From CAYVMN01 sp964452575 (GTDB taxonomy: Bacteria > Desulfobacterota > DSM-4660 > Desulfatiglandales > Desulfatiglandaceae): a stretch of 20,045 bases of DNA. Numbering within the stretch: position 1 is the first letter of the stretch; every line of letters begins with the position of its first letter. The notes under the pieces are model-generated. The model made no database searches. It saw only the letters and a list, made by a program, of their open reading frames with translations, and was not told the origin of the DNA. The DNA lies in the NCBI GenBank assembly GCA_964452575.1, contig CAYVMN010000075.1:1-20045 (forward strand). The letters are read 5' to 3'. A program made the translations under genes and the position numbers. Of this stretch, positions 6,498 through 13,592 are shown piece after piece.

Positions 6498-7933
6498 GGC
6501 CCTATGTGGTTCTCAGGTATAATGGATTTGTCCTCCTTTTTAACGCGGGCTTTCTGGTGGTCTCTGCCCTGGTATCTGCATTCAATCACGATCCCGCACT
6601 TTTTCCACTTGTTTACAGTGCCGTGATCGCCGTCCTCTTCGGGGCCTTTCCCTTGATATTTGTCCCTCCGACGACCGAGATCACCAACAAGGAAGGTTTC
6701 ATAATCGTGGTCACCAGCTGGCTTCTCTCTTGCCTAATTGGGGTCATGCCCTATGTCCTCTGGGGTGGTGAGTTTACCTTGACGAATGCATGGTTTGAGA
6801 GTGTATCGGGTTTTACTACCACAGGTTCGAGCATCCTCACCAATATAGAGGCGCTCCCCCTGGGACTATTATTCTGGAGGTGCTCTACCCACTGGATTGG
6901 TGGTATTGGCATTATCATTTTCGTCCTTTCTGTACTACCATCCATCGGAAAGCCTGGGATGATCTTGTATCGCACTGAGATGTCTCCACTTGCCATGGAT
7001 AACTTCCGCTACAGAAGCAAGAAGGCACTAAAGGTCCTAGTCGTGGTCTATGTTGGCCTGACCCTGTTCGAGGCCATATCATTACTTTCTTGCGGAATGG
7101 GGCCCTTTGATGCCATTACAAACTCCTTTGCCACCATTGCCACAGGTGGCTTCTCTCCCAGAAATTTGAGTATTGCCTACTACCACAGCCTGGCAATAGA
7201 GTGCGTGATAATGGTATTCATGATCCTCTCTGGCATGCACTTCGGCCTTCTTTTTGAGGCCGTTTCCGGAAATATCCAGGCTATATGGAAGTCATCAATC
7301 GTCAGGTATTATCTCCTGGCACTTCTGGGAGGGGTTGCCATAACAGCCCTCAACGTCCATGGAGATTATTTCAACGGTTGGGGGGAGGCATTGAGATACT
7401 CGGCATTCCAGGTTATCTCCATAGGTACCTCCACGGGATTCGCCACCACAGACAGCTCCATATGGCCGTCACTTGCAAAGCTGTTACTGATATTCTTTAC
7501 CCTTCAATGTGCCTGTGCCGGGTCTACATCCGGGGGGATCAAGTCGGATCGGATAGTGATATTCTGGAAGGCAATTGCAAAGAGGATCAAAAAGATCCAA
7601 CACCCTAATGCCCTTATAACGGTAAAACTCAACAAAATGGCAGTCGATGATGAGATAGTAGACGCAAGCGTTCTTTACATTTCCCTGTATCTGGGTATTG
7701 TCTTTATCTCAAGCCTTATGCTGTCCGCACTTGGCGTTGACGGGCTCTCTGCCTTCTCGGGCTCTGCCGCTGCCATGGGAAACGTTGGCCCGGGTCTTGG
7801 CACGGTCGGTTCTATGGGCAATTACAATCTGATTCCGGACGCAGGAAAATGGATTCTAACCGCAACCATGCTCCTTGGGCGACTTGAAATATTCGGACTA
7901 ATGCTCTTTTTCGCGGCGAGATCCTGGAAATAG
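6494..7933 (+). CDS. trkH: TrkH/KtrB-family potassium uptake membrane subunit
   Basis: This is the pore-forming subunit of a Trk-type potassium transporter in the inner membrane. The four M1-P-M2 repeats are visible through their filter loops: GFTTTGSS (106-113), ATIATGGF (213-220), IGTSTGFATTD (310-320) and GNVGPGLG (429-436). HWIGGIGI (133-140) and GSTSGGIKSDR (343-353) are further TrkH signatures. At 479 residues it is full length. The start overlaps the stop of the HAMP protein. The regulatory NAD-binding partner TrkA is not in this window; the coupled HAMP protein takes the place where a partner gene might be expected. Confidence 0.95.
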   Translation: MRPYVVLRYNGFVLLFNAGFLVVSALVSAFNHDPALFPLVYSAVIAVLFGAFPLIFVPPTTEITNKEGFIIVVTSWLLSCLIGVMPYVLWGGEFTLTNAWFESVSGFTTTGSSILTNIEALPLGLLFWRCSTHWIGGIGIIIFVLSVLPSIGKPGMILYRTEMSPLAMDNFRYRSKKALKVLVVVYVGLTLFEAISLLSCGMGPFDAITNSFATIATGGFSPRNLSIAYYHSLAIECVIMVFMILSGMHFGLLFEAVSGNIQAIWKSSIVRYYLLALLGGVAITALNVHGDYFNGWGEALRYSAFQVISIGTSTGFATTDSSIWPSLAKLLLIFFTLQCACAGSTSGGIKSDRIVIFWKAIAKRIKKIQHPNALITVKLNKMAVDDEIVDASVLYISLYLGIVFISSLMLSALGVDGLSAFSGSAAAMGNVGPGLGTVGSMGNYNLIPDAGKWILTATMLLGRLEIFGLMLFFAARSWK

Positions 7934-7986
7934 GACAAAATGACATGTATTTCTGATGGGTATGCAGACTGCCTACGGCCAATGCC

Positions 7987-8466
7987 TTACTCTGCCGTGG
8001 CGATTATCTTACCATCCTTTCCATAGAGTTCAATCTTCGACACATTAGCAATCCAGTATCCATGGGAAGAGTCAATCTTAACCGTCAATCTTACCATATA
8101 TGCTGCACCGCGATCCATTTGCCCCAGCAGCCTTCCGGCGAATTTGGCCTTTTCCTCGTGTAGGTCTAACTTTGCTCTTACCTTGTTTGCAAGTTCAGGG
8201 GAGGTGATCACAAAGTTCAACTGGCTATGGTACAGATATCCGGGTATGTATTTCTTGTGAATCTCAACAGGGAGGCAAAAAAGACCGGTATGTTTGTCCT
8301 TCTGGATATCTCCCCCAAGCATTGCCTTGTCAAACACAAACGTCTGCCCCTCATATTCTTGAGGGGAATAGAACAGCTTGCTGAAAGTCGTAGAATCCCC
8401 CTGGGATCTGGGTAAAGCCGTCAATGAGAATATAAGGGCAAAGATAAGGATGAGTCCCTTCCTCAT
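7987..8466 (-). CDS. Small exported protein of unknown function
   Basis: I chose the ATG at 8466 because GAGGTGG sits directly upstream at proper spacing; a GTG at 8475 would add three residues before the signal sequence. The 159-residue product starts MRKGLILIFALIFSLTALP, a typical Sec signal peptide. The mature part is rich in beta-strand-like segments (YEGQTFVFDKAML, FAGRLLGQM, YMVRLTVKI) with a YWIANVSKIEL ending, a pattern seen in OB-fold-like periplasmic proteins, but I do not recognise a family. It follows the fused methyltransferase by 48 nt on the same strand, so it is probably the last gene of the corrinoid operon. It converges with trkH. Confidence 0.75.
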   Translation of the reverse strand: MRKGLILIFALIFSLTALPRSQGDSTTFSKLFYSPQEYEGQTFVFDKAMLGGDIQKDKHTGLFCLPVEIHKKYIPGYLYHSQLNFVITSPELANKVRAKLDLHEEKAKFAGRLLGQMDRGAAYMVRLTVKIDSSHGYWIANVSKIELYGKDGKIIATAE

Positions 8467-8514
8467 TTCTACCACCTCGGATTTTCAGTCTCTAGGGTCG
8501 CTCTTTCCGCTCTA

Positions 8515-10476
8515 TCATTTGCGTTCCGGGTCTCTGGATCGTCTTCCGATCAATTGCCTTGCCAACAGGACCGCCTCTCCAGCATCCTTGGCATAACCAT
8601 CCGCCCCAATGTCATGGCAAAACCTCTGGTTGACCGGGGCCCCGCCCCCAATGACATAGACGCCTTCTCTCAAGCCCGCCGAAATGAGGGCATCAATGAC
8701 CATTTTCATCTGCACCATCGTGGTTGTCAAGAGCGCCGACATCCCCAGGATGTCCGGCCGTCTTTCGTCAACTTGTCGGACAAAATCCTCAACTTTGACA
8801 TTTACTCCCATGTCGATGGTATCAAAGCCTACTCCCTTTAACATGGTCAGCACCATGTTTTTCCCGATATCATGGAAGTCACCGCGAACGGTGCCGATCA
8901 TGATGGTCCCACCGCTATCCTTTTCTTGGCTTGCGAGATAAGGTTCAAGAATGAGAAGCGCTTCGTTCATTGCCCTGGCGGAAAGCAATACCTCAGGAAT
9001 AAACACGCTCCCATCCGTGAATCTCTGTCCAATGATCTCCATGGCGGGCAGCATTCCTCGGTTCAAGAGGTCTTTGGCGCCTTCACCCTTTTCGAGCATT
9101 TTCATTATATCACGCCTGATCTTATTCCGATCCCCTTTGAGGACATCTTCCTGGATGGCCATAAAATCTTCGTGAAGCACGGTCCGTGGCGTCACACGCT
9201 CAGCCGCTTCCTTTAACTGCCTCTCCAGAATGGGCCTTGCGCTGCCTGCTTCCAGGGGCAACCGCCCTTCCTTTTCAAGGCGTTCTCCGATATAGATCAG
9301 GCGGTCAAATTCTGTGTTTGGGGGGGAGGTATCTCCGATGGAGGCGATGAACCTCTTGCCCGGAGATATGACGCGGAACATTCGGTCCAGATAACCTTTC
9401 AGGTCATCCCAGGACGTTGATTCTGAAAGGAGCATGATCTCTGGAATGCCACCATGGATAGTCAACTTATCAGAGCGACACCATCGATCATAGTATTCAC
9501 CAATCGTAACTTTGGTCATGGGATATGGCGTGACAGCATCGGCGATATCCATGCCACACTCCGGAATCAAATCCATTAGGCCCTTATTTTCCCCATCAGG
9601 GTGTATAAGAAGGAGTATCCCCTGGGGCCGGATCCTTTCAGAGGCCTTCTGGCACCAAGGCACGATCTCTTTTTGGAAATAGGTGGGATAGGTAACCATG
9701 TCGTCCACATTGGCGGACCACAAAATGGCATCCGCCGGAGAGTTCGCGAGGATTGATATCAACTGATCATAGACACCCTCCAGGGCCTCGACCAGCCCCC
9801 GCATCTCCTCTTGGTAATCATGATAGTGATAATAGAAATCCGTAGCTCCGATAAGTGTCTTCTGGATAAAGTGCATGGGAGACGAGCAGGCAATCCCCAA
9901 ACCCTGTCCCACGGCAACTCCGTCCTCCCCCACACTCTCTTTCCATCTGGCAAACCGTTCGTAGGCCGGCCTGAGCCTGAGGTTTCCAAATATATGCGCC
10001 AGCACCCTGTAATCTTCCGGTCCCTTGATTGCGCTCTCTCTAACCCACGTAATGGATGCCCCTGACCTTTTCATTTCTGCGGTTGTTCCGTGTCGAACAC
10101 TCACCATACCCGCTGGCGTGTGATATTCCACGTGCGTCATTTCCTCATCGCCATTGTCTTCATATTCCACTCTGATATCGATGTCCGAAGAAAACTCGAA
10201 GTCATACGGGAATTCCTTTAACCGATAAAGCCCAATGGCCCGGTGAATGATATCTTCCGGCCTTTCCGGCTTGAGATATTCAGGTACCACTTTGTGTAGG
10301 GGCCATCCTTGTGAACGATGGATCTCTTCCACTCTGAGCCCCTTAAACTTCTCGGGCAGAGTTCCTGCAAGTTGATTGGCATTATGCCAGAGGTCTATTC
10401 TTGGCACCCAGGGTATCTTATCTACCATTTCTCCCCTGGCCGTCCTCAGGATTCTCTCTCTATGGGAAGACATCAT
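8515..10476 (-). CDS. CmuA-like fusion: URO-D-type methyltransferase plus corrinoid-binding domain
   Basis: This single 653-residue chain holds both halves of a methyl-transfer pair. Residues 1 to about 405 are a uroporphyrinogen-decarboxylase-like (MtaA/CmuA superfamily) barrel. The zinc position HxC of MtaA is HPDG here (H292, D294), and the distal cysteine is missing around GDTSPPN (381-387). Residues about 435-645 are a corrinoid protein domain: helical cap (FIPEVLLSARAM), the cobalt-ligating DxHxxG motif (D533, H535, G538), the SALLTTTM segment and a GG loop (610-612). The order matches chloromethane methyltransferase CmuA. The start is one of two adjacent ATGs, 22 nt after the pterin methyltransferase gene. 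The methyl donor is unknown; loss of the cysteines argues against a simple copy of MtaA chemistry. Confidence 0.9.
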   Translation of the reverse strand: MMSSHRERILRTARGEMVDKIPWVPRIDLWHNANQLAGTLPEKFKGLRVEEIHRSQGWPLHKVVPEYLKPERPEDIIHRAIGLYRLKEFPYDFEFSSDIDIRVEYEDNGDEEMTHVEYHTPAGMVSVRHGTTAEMKRSGASITWVRESAIKGPEDYRVLAHIFGNLRLRPAYERFARWKESVGEDGVAVGQGLGIACSSPMHFIQKTLIGATDFYYHYHDYQEEMRGLVEALEGVYDQLISILANSPADAILWSANVDDMVTYPTYFQKEIVPWCQKASERIRPQGILLLIHPDGENKGLMDLIPECGMDIADAVTPYPMTKVTIGEYYDRWCRSDKLTIHGGIPEIMLLSESTSWDDLKGYLDRMFRVISPGKRFIASIGDTSPPNTEFDRLIYIGERLEKEGRLPLEAGSARPILERQLKEAAERVTPRTVLHEDFMAIQEDVLKGDRNKIRRDIMKMLEKGEGAKDLLNRGMLPAMEIIGQRFTDGSVFIPEVLLSARAMNEALLILEPYLASQEKDSGGTIMIGTVRGDFHDIGKNMVLTMLKGVGFDTIDMGVNVKVEDFVRQVDERRPDILGMSALLTTTMVQMKMVIDALISAGLREGVYVIGGGAPVNQRFCHDIGADGYAKDAGEAVLLARQLIGRRSRDPERK

Positions 10477-10498
10477 TCGCCCCTTTCACGTCTTAACC

Positions 10499-11293
10499 TT
10501 AGTCCAGCCGCCCTTTTCGAAACGCCTCAATATACTCCAGACAGAATTCATCCTTTCCGGCAATCGCCAGCGCTGCCTTGAGAGATCCAAAGAGCTGCCT
10601 GTCGGTAGGATCCAGGATGGCGGAATCCAGACCCCTCGTGATGGCCGCCACCAGGAACGTCCTGTTGATGAGTTTTCTGTTGGGCATCCCATAGGAGACG
10701 TTGGTCAACCCACAGGTCGTGTGGATACCAGGGAATTCTCTCATTATCTGCTCAATTGCCTCTATTGTGGCAAGGGCGCATTCGGAGTTGGTAGCGATGG
10801 GATATACGAGGGGATCGATATAAAGGTCGTCCAGAGGCACGCCAGCTCCTGTGACCTTTTCAACCAATTGCGCGGCCAACCGCAGTTTGCCCTCTGCCGT
10901 CTCGGCCATGATGCCTTCCTCCTGACACAGGGCAATAACCTTGGCCTTGTACTCAACAACCAGCGGGAGGATTCCATTCAAACGGGCTGGCTCCAGGGTA
11001 ATGGAATTGACCATCGGAGTTCGATTAACCAGCGGAAGCGCCGCCTCAATGACCTTCCGGTCCGGGCTGTCAATGGAGAGAGGAATGTCCGTTATTTCCT
11101 GGACCACCCGGATCAGCCATTGCAGGCGATCTGCCTCTTCCTTTATAAACGTTCCGGCATTAACGTCAATATAGTGGGCCCCGGCCTCGGCCTGGGCCAG
11201 GGCCTCCTTTTGAATCAGGGCAGCATCTTTTGCCTCTATGGCCTCTGCCATCGACCTTCGAGTGGAATTGATCTTTTCTGCAATTATCAGCAC
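10499..11293 (-). CDS. Methyltetrahydrofolate:corrinoid methyltransferase (AcsE/MtrH/MtvA/CmuB-like)
   Basis: This protein moves methyl groups between a corrinoid protein and tetrahydrofolate. The 264 residues form one pterin-binding TIM barrel of the same length as AcsE. Residues matching the pterin site of the Moorella enzyme are D75 (SIDSPD), N96 (MVNSIT), D160 (YIDPLV) and N198 (GLTNVSYGMP). The start codon is GTG, supported by AGGAG (11300-11304) at good spacing. It lies 15 nt after the corrinoid protein gene and 22 nt before the fusion gene, so it is placed to serve both corrinoid modules. In this setting the likely direction is methylcorrinoid to methyl-THF, feeding the Wood-Ljungdahl route; the reverse is possible. 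Confidence 0.93.
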   Translation of the reverse strand: MLIIAEKINSTRRSMAEAIEAKDAALIQKEALAQAEAGAHYIDVNAGTFIKEEADRLQWLIRVVQEITDIPLSIDSPDRKVIEAALPLVNRTPMVNSITLEPARLNGILPLVVEYKAKVIALCQEEGIMAETAEGKLRLAAQLVEKVTGAGVPLDDLYIDPLVYPIATNSECALATIEAIEQIMREFPGIHTTCGLTNVSYGMPNRKLINRTFLVAAITRGLDSAILDPTDRQLFGSLKAALAIAGKDEFCLEYIEAFRKGRLD

Positions 11294-11308
11294 ACCCTTC
11301 TCCTTCCC

Positions 11309-11950
11309 TTAATCCGCGCCGACAAATCTCCTGGCCAGCTGAACAGCCTCCGTTGCATCTTTACCGTAGCCGTCCGACCCGATCTCTCTAGCGAATTTCT
11401 CGTCGATGGGGGCCCCGCCAACCATGACCTTGATATTGTCCCGCAGGCCCTTTTTCTCCAAGGCCCCTATGACGTTTCTCATCTCCGGCATTGTGGTAGT
11501 CAGCAGTGCCGATAGGCCCAGGACATGCGGGTTGATCTCCTCCACCTTTTCCGTCACCATCTGAACGCTCATATCCACGCCGAGATCGATTACATTGAAC
11601 CCGGCGCCCTCCAGTATCATAATAACGAGGTTTTTCCCGATATCATGGATATCGCCTTTTACCGTCCCCATCAGAATGGTACCCCTTTGCTGTACCTCGT
11701 CGTCCTTAAGGAGGGGTCTGATGATCTCCAGGGCCATTTTCACTGTCCTGGCTGAGACAAGCATCTCTGGTACGAAGATCTCGTTCTTCGAAAACTTCTC
11801 GCCCACGATGTCCATGCCGGCTATGAGAGAATCATTTATGATCTTGTTCAGATCAACCCCATCGGCAATGGTCTTTCTTGTAAGATCTTCTATTTCTTTA
11901 TACTTTCCATTTACGACGATTCCCTTGATCTCTTGAAGTCGTTCATCCAT
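11309..11950 (-). CDS. Methyl-carrier corrinoid protein (MtaC/MtvC-like)
   Basis: This is a 213-residue cobamide-binding shuttle protein. The N-terminal helical cap domain (about 1-85) contains GEKFSKNEIFVPEMLVSA. The Rossmann-like B12 domain (about 88-210) contains the lower-ligand motif DIHDIG (D100, H102, G105), SALLTTTMPEM (147-157) and MVGGAP (176-181). It would be methylated by the URO-D enzyme encoded upstream and demethylated by the pterin methyltransferase downstream. An SD AAGGAGG lies before the ATG. It is clearly paralogous to the C-terminal domain of the fusion protein (compare FVPEMLVSART with FIPEVLLSARA). Confidence 0.94.
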   Translation of the reverse strand: MDERLQEIKGIVVNGKYKEIEDLTRKTIADGVDLNKIINDSLIAGMDIVGEKFSKNEIFVPEMLVSARTVKMALEIIRPLLKDDEVQQRGTILMGTVKGDIHDIGKNLVIMILEGAGFNVIDLGVDMSVQMVTEKVEEINPHVLGLSALLTTTMPEMRNVIGALEKKGLRDNIKVMVGGAPIDEKFAREIGSDGYGKDATEAVQLARRFVGAD

Positions 11951-12004
11951 TATTTTTTATCCTCCTTATCCGATACTGATGGGAGATGGGATATGAACCA
12001 TATT

Positions 12005-13015
12005 CTAATATCCTTCGTGCGCTGCCGAAACAATTGCCTTGAGATTTTCCAGGGGCGTGGCCAAAGGTATGGCGCACTCTGGAGCAATGATGTCTACCCC
12101 GGCCTCTATGGCATAGCGGACCTGTTTGTAGACCTCTTCGGGGGTCCCCTGATAAAGGGTTTGGGGATTATTAACATTTCCTACCATGCACATGCGATGC
12201 CCCACCTTTTCCACAGCGACCTTTGCATCCACCTGCCATTCGAAATGGTAACCGTCAAACCCTGCGTCTGCAAAGAACTCCAAGCGGTCCATACAATTCC
12301 CGCAGACATGAAGGATGAGGGGCCCCTTGATCTCAGAGGTCAGCTCCTTGTGGATGGGCAAGAGATATTCCTGGTAGTGGTAGGGACCGATCAGGTTCCC
12401 TGTGGTATGATCTGCAAGGACCACAATATCTGCTCCTGCCTGAAATTGAGCCCTTGCAGAGGCAATGGTGGCCGGCATCAGCTGCCGAAGCATCTTGACA
12501 ACTTTGTTCTTTTCCTCCATCCCGATCTGAAGCAGGAAATTCTGCGTCCCTGCCATGTGATAGGATAGGGTCCACGGCCCCATCACCTTGCCGATAATGG
12601 CCACTTCACCACCCACATGGCGACGGAGGATAGAGAGGGCATCAAGGACGACACGGATGGAGGGCCTTTCCAGAAAATCCTCTGGAATTTCTATGTCAGA
12701 AAAATCCTTGTAAGGAAAGTTCTTTACATCCGGCATTCTGTCCCTATCCCCCCAGTCCACCGGACATCCCAGGGCCGCCGCTTCCTGATCCACGCTATAT
12801 TCAGGCATGACCGTATCAAATCCGACGACCTCATGGCCTGCCAGGGCCAATTCCGCCATTGCCTGTGGGTCCAAATGGGCCTCAGGGAAAGACACCCCGC
12901 AGGCATCCATCAGCCCGTGACAAACGATTGACGTTGGGTTTCCTACCGGTGGACGATCCCCTTTCGTGCCGCGATAGAGGGCTGACATGATCAGGTTATA
13001 AGGAGTTGATTTCAT
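12005..13015 (-). CDS. URO-D-family corrinoid methyltransferase (MtaA/MtvB-like) with HxC...C zinc site
   Basis: This 336-residue TIM-barrel protein belongs to the uroporphyrinogen decarboxylase-like methyltransferases. The zinc motif of MtaA is intact: H236-V-C238 in LILHVCGNC, and C314 in APECAIP. It therefore probably activates a thiolate or other nucleophile, or demethylates a methyl donor, using zinc. True HemE function is unlikely given the corrinoid partners. It is the first gene of the operon, with a strong SD AAGGAGGT (13021-13028), 54 nt ahead of the corrinoid protein gene. Whether it loads methyl groups on the corrinoid protein (MtvB-like) or unloads them (MtaA-like) cannot be decided here; with an AcsE-like acceptor present, loading is favoured. 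Confidence 0.9.
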   Translation of the reverse strand: MKSTPYNLIMSALYRGTKGDRPPVGNPTSIVCHGLMDACGVSFPEAHLDPQAMAELALAGHEVVGFDTVMPEYSVDQEAAALGCPVDWGDRDRMPDVKNFPYKDFSDIEIPEDFLERPSIRVVLDALSILRRHVGGEVAIIGKVMGPWTLSYHMAGTQNFLLQIGMEEKNKVVKMLRQLMPATIASARAQFQAGADIVVLADHTTGNLIGPYHYQEYLLPIHKELTSEIKGPLILHVCGNCMDRLEFFADAGFDGYHFEWQVDAKVAVEKVGHRMCMVGNVNNPQTLYQGTPEEVYKQVRYAIEAGVDIIAPECAIPLATPLENLKAIVSAAHEGY

Positions 13016-13130
13016 ATCGGTACCTCCTTCATTAATACGCGCTGATGGTCATCAATACGAAGGGTCGCCTCCAGTTTTTCTTCCATCAGCCTGCCACCCG
13101 GGACGATCTGAGCCCTATTTCCACATCATG

Positions 13131-13190
13131 CCCGGCAGCCACAGCGGTAGCCCGAAAAATGCCACTGTTATGGCCGGGGGACAAATGTCC
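13131..13190 (-). promoter_or_regulatory. Structured leader of the corrinoid operon (two hairpins)
   Basis: The outer stem pairs 13131-13136 (CCCGGC) with 13173-13178 (GCCGGG). The inner stem pairs 13142-13147 (CAGCGG) with 13162-13167 (CCACTG), including one G-T pair. Immediately beside it GGACA-AA-TGTCC (13179-13190) forms a second hairpin. Both fall within the first about 70 nt of the transcript predicted from the promoter at 13206-13234. It does not match the cobalamin riboswitch core that I know. Confidence 0.4.
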
Positions 13191-13205
13191 GCTAGCCGCA
13201 CTGTA

Positions 13206-13234
13206 CTTATAGGATCATCTGTCTTGATTGTAAA
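13206..13234 (-). promoter_or_regulatory. Sigma70-like promoter for the corrinoid methyltransferase operon
   Basis: On the minus strand TTTACA (13234-13229, 5 of 6) and TATAAG (13211-13206, 5 of 6) are separated by exactly 17 bp. Transcription would start near 13199, leaving a leader of about 185 nt before the first gene. Confidence 0.55.
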
Positions 13235-13332
13235 GGCAATAGGGGCTGCTGTGAAAAATAACGTCTCTACTCCTCTTCTCTATTGCCCTTTGTGCGAATT
13301 TGATATATTTTCGCACTCCAAAAACCCGTAAG

Positions 13333-13367
13333 CGTTCACAGGTTCCGGGTTCAGCGTTCAGGGTTAG
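13333..13367. repeat. Heptanucleotide tandem array (GGGTTCA type)
   Basis: Five 7-nt units: CGTTCAC, AGGTTCC, GGGTTCA, GCGTTCA and GGGTTAG. On the other strand it is rich in TGAACC, the core of the array at 13524-13559. Confidence 0.7.
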
Positions 13368-13523
13368 GGAAAAGGACAAGATTGAAGACCGGAAGTCCTC
13401 GTTAACCATGCTGGCCTTGCCAGACGCATACCAATGCGCCGCCAATTTTCAGGTTGGGAATGACGAATCCGGGCGTTTCTCAAGTAAATAGGCGTCCAAA
13501 ATGGAATCTGGGGACAAGAATGG

Positions 13524-13559
13524 AACCTTGAACCCCTGAACCTTTGAACCCTTGAACGG
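13524..13559. repeat. Octanucleotide tandem array (AACCYYTG type)
   Basis: The units are AACCTTG, AACCCCTG, AACCTTTG, AACCCTTG and then AACGG. The period is eight after the first unit. It faces the 13333-13367 array in inverted orientation and ends 22 nt before the SD of the larA-like gene. Confidence 0.75.
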
Positions 13560-13592
13560 CTACAAAAACCTCAAAAAGGTGAGGAGAACGAC

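Larger units (their letters stand above)
13016..13592. other. Divergent intergenic region between the corrinoid operon and the larA-like operon
   Basis: No convincing gene is present in these 577 nt. Reading left to right it holds a 12-bp dyad TGATG-GT-CATCA (13043-13054), the hairpin-rich leader (13131-13190) and promoter (13206-13234) of the minus-strand operon, and two short-period arrays in opposite orientation (13333-13367 and 13524-13559). The SD GAGGAG (13581-13586) of the larA-like gene ends the region. I could not find a clear promoter for the plus-strand operon. Confidence 0.6.

Noticed and set aside
10376..11515. A 379-codon open frame on the plus strand.
   Set aside because: It lies antisense to three well-supported genes (fusion, pterin methyltransferase, corrinoid protein), has no SD and no family features; it is a compositional shadow.
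13131..13190. Cobalamin riboswitch, suggested by GCCACTG in the leader region and by the corrinoid genes.
   Set aside because: GCCACTG is on the strand opposite to the operon transcript, and the other conserved riboswitch segments, including the B12 box, are not visible.
13128..13331. A 67-codon plus-strand ORF beginning MPGSHSG.
   Set aside because: It overlaps the promoter and leader hairpins of the opposite operon, has no SD, and its later part is low-information sequence. A brief thought of a PAAR-like motif did not hold up.
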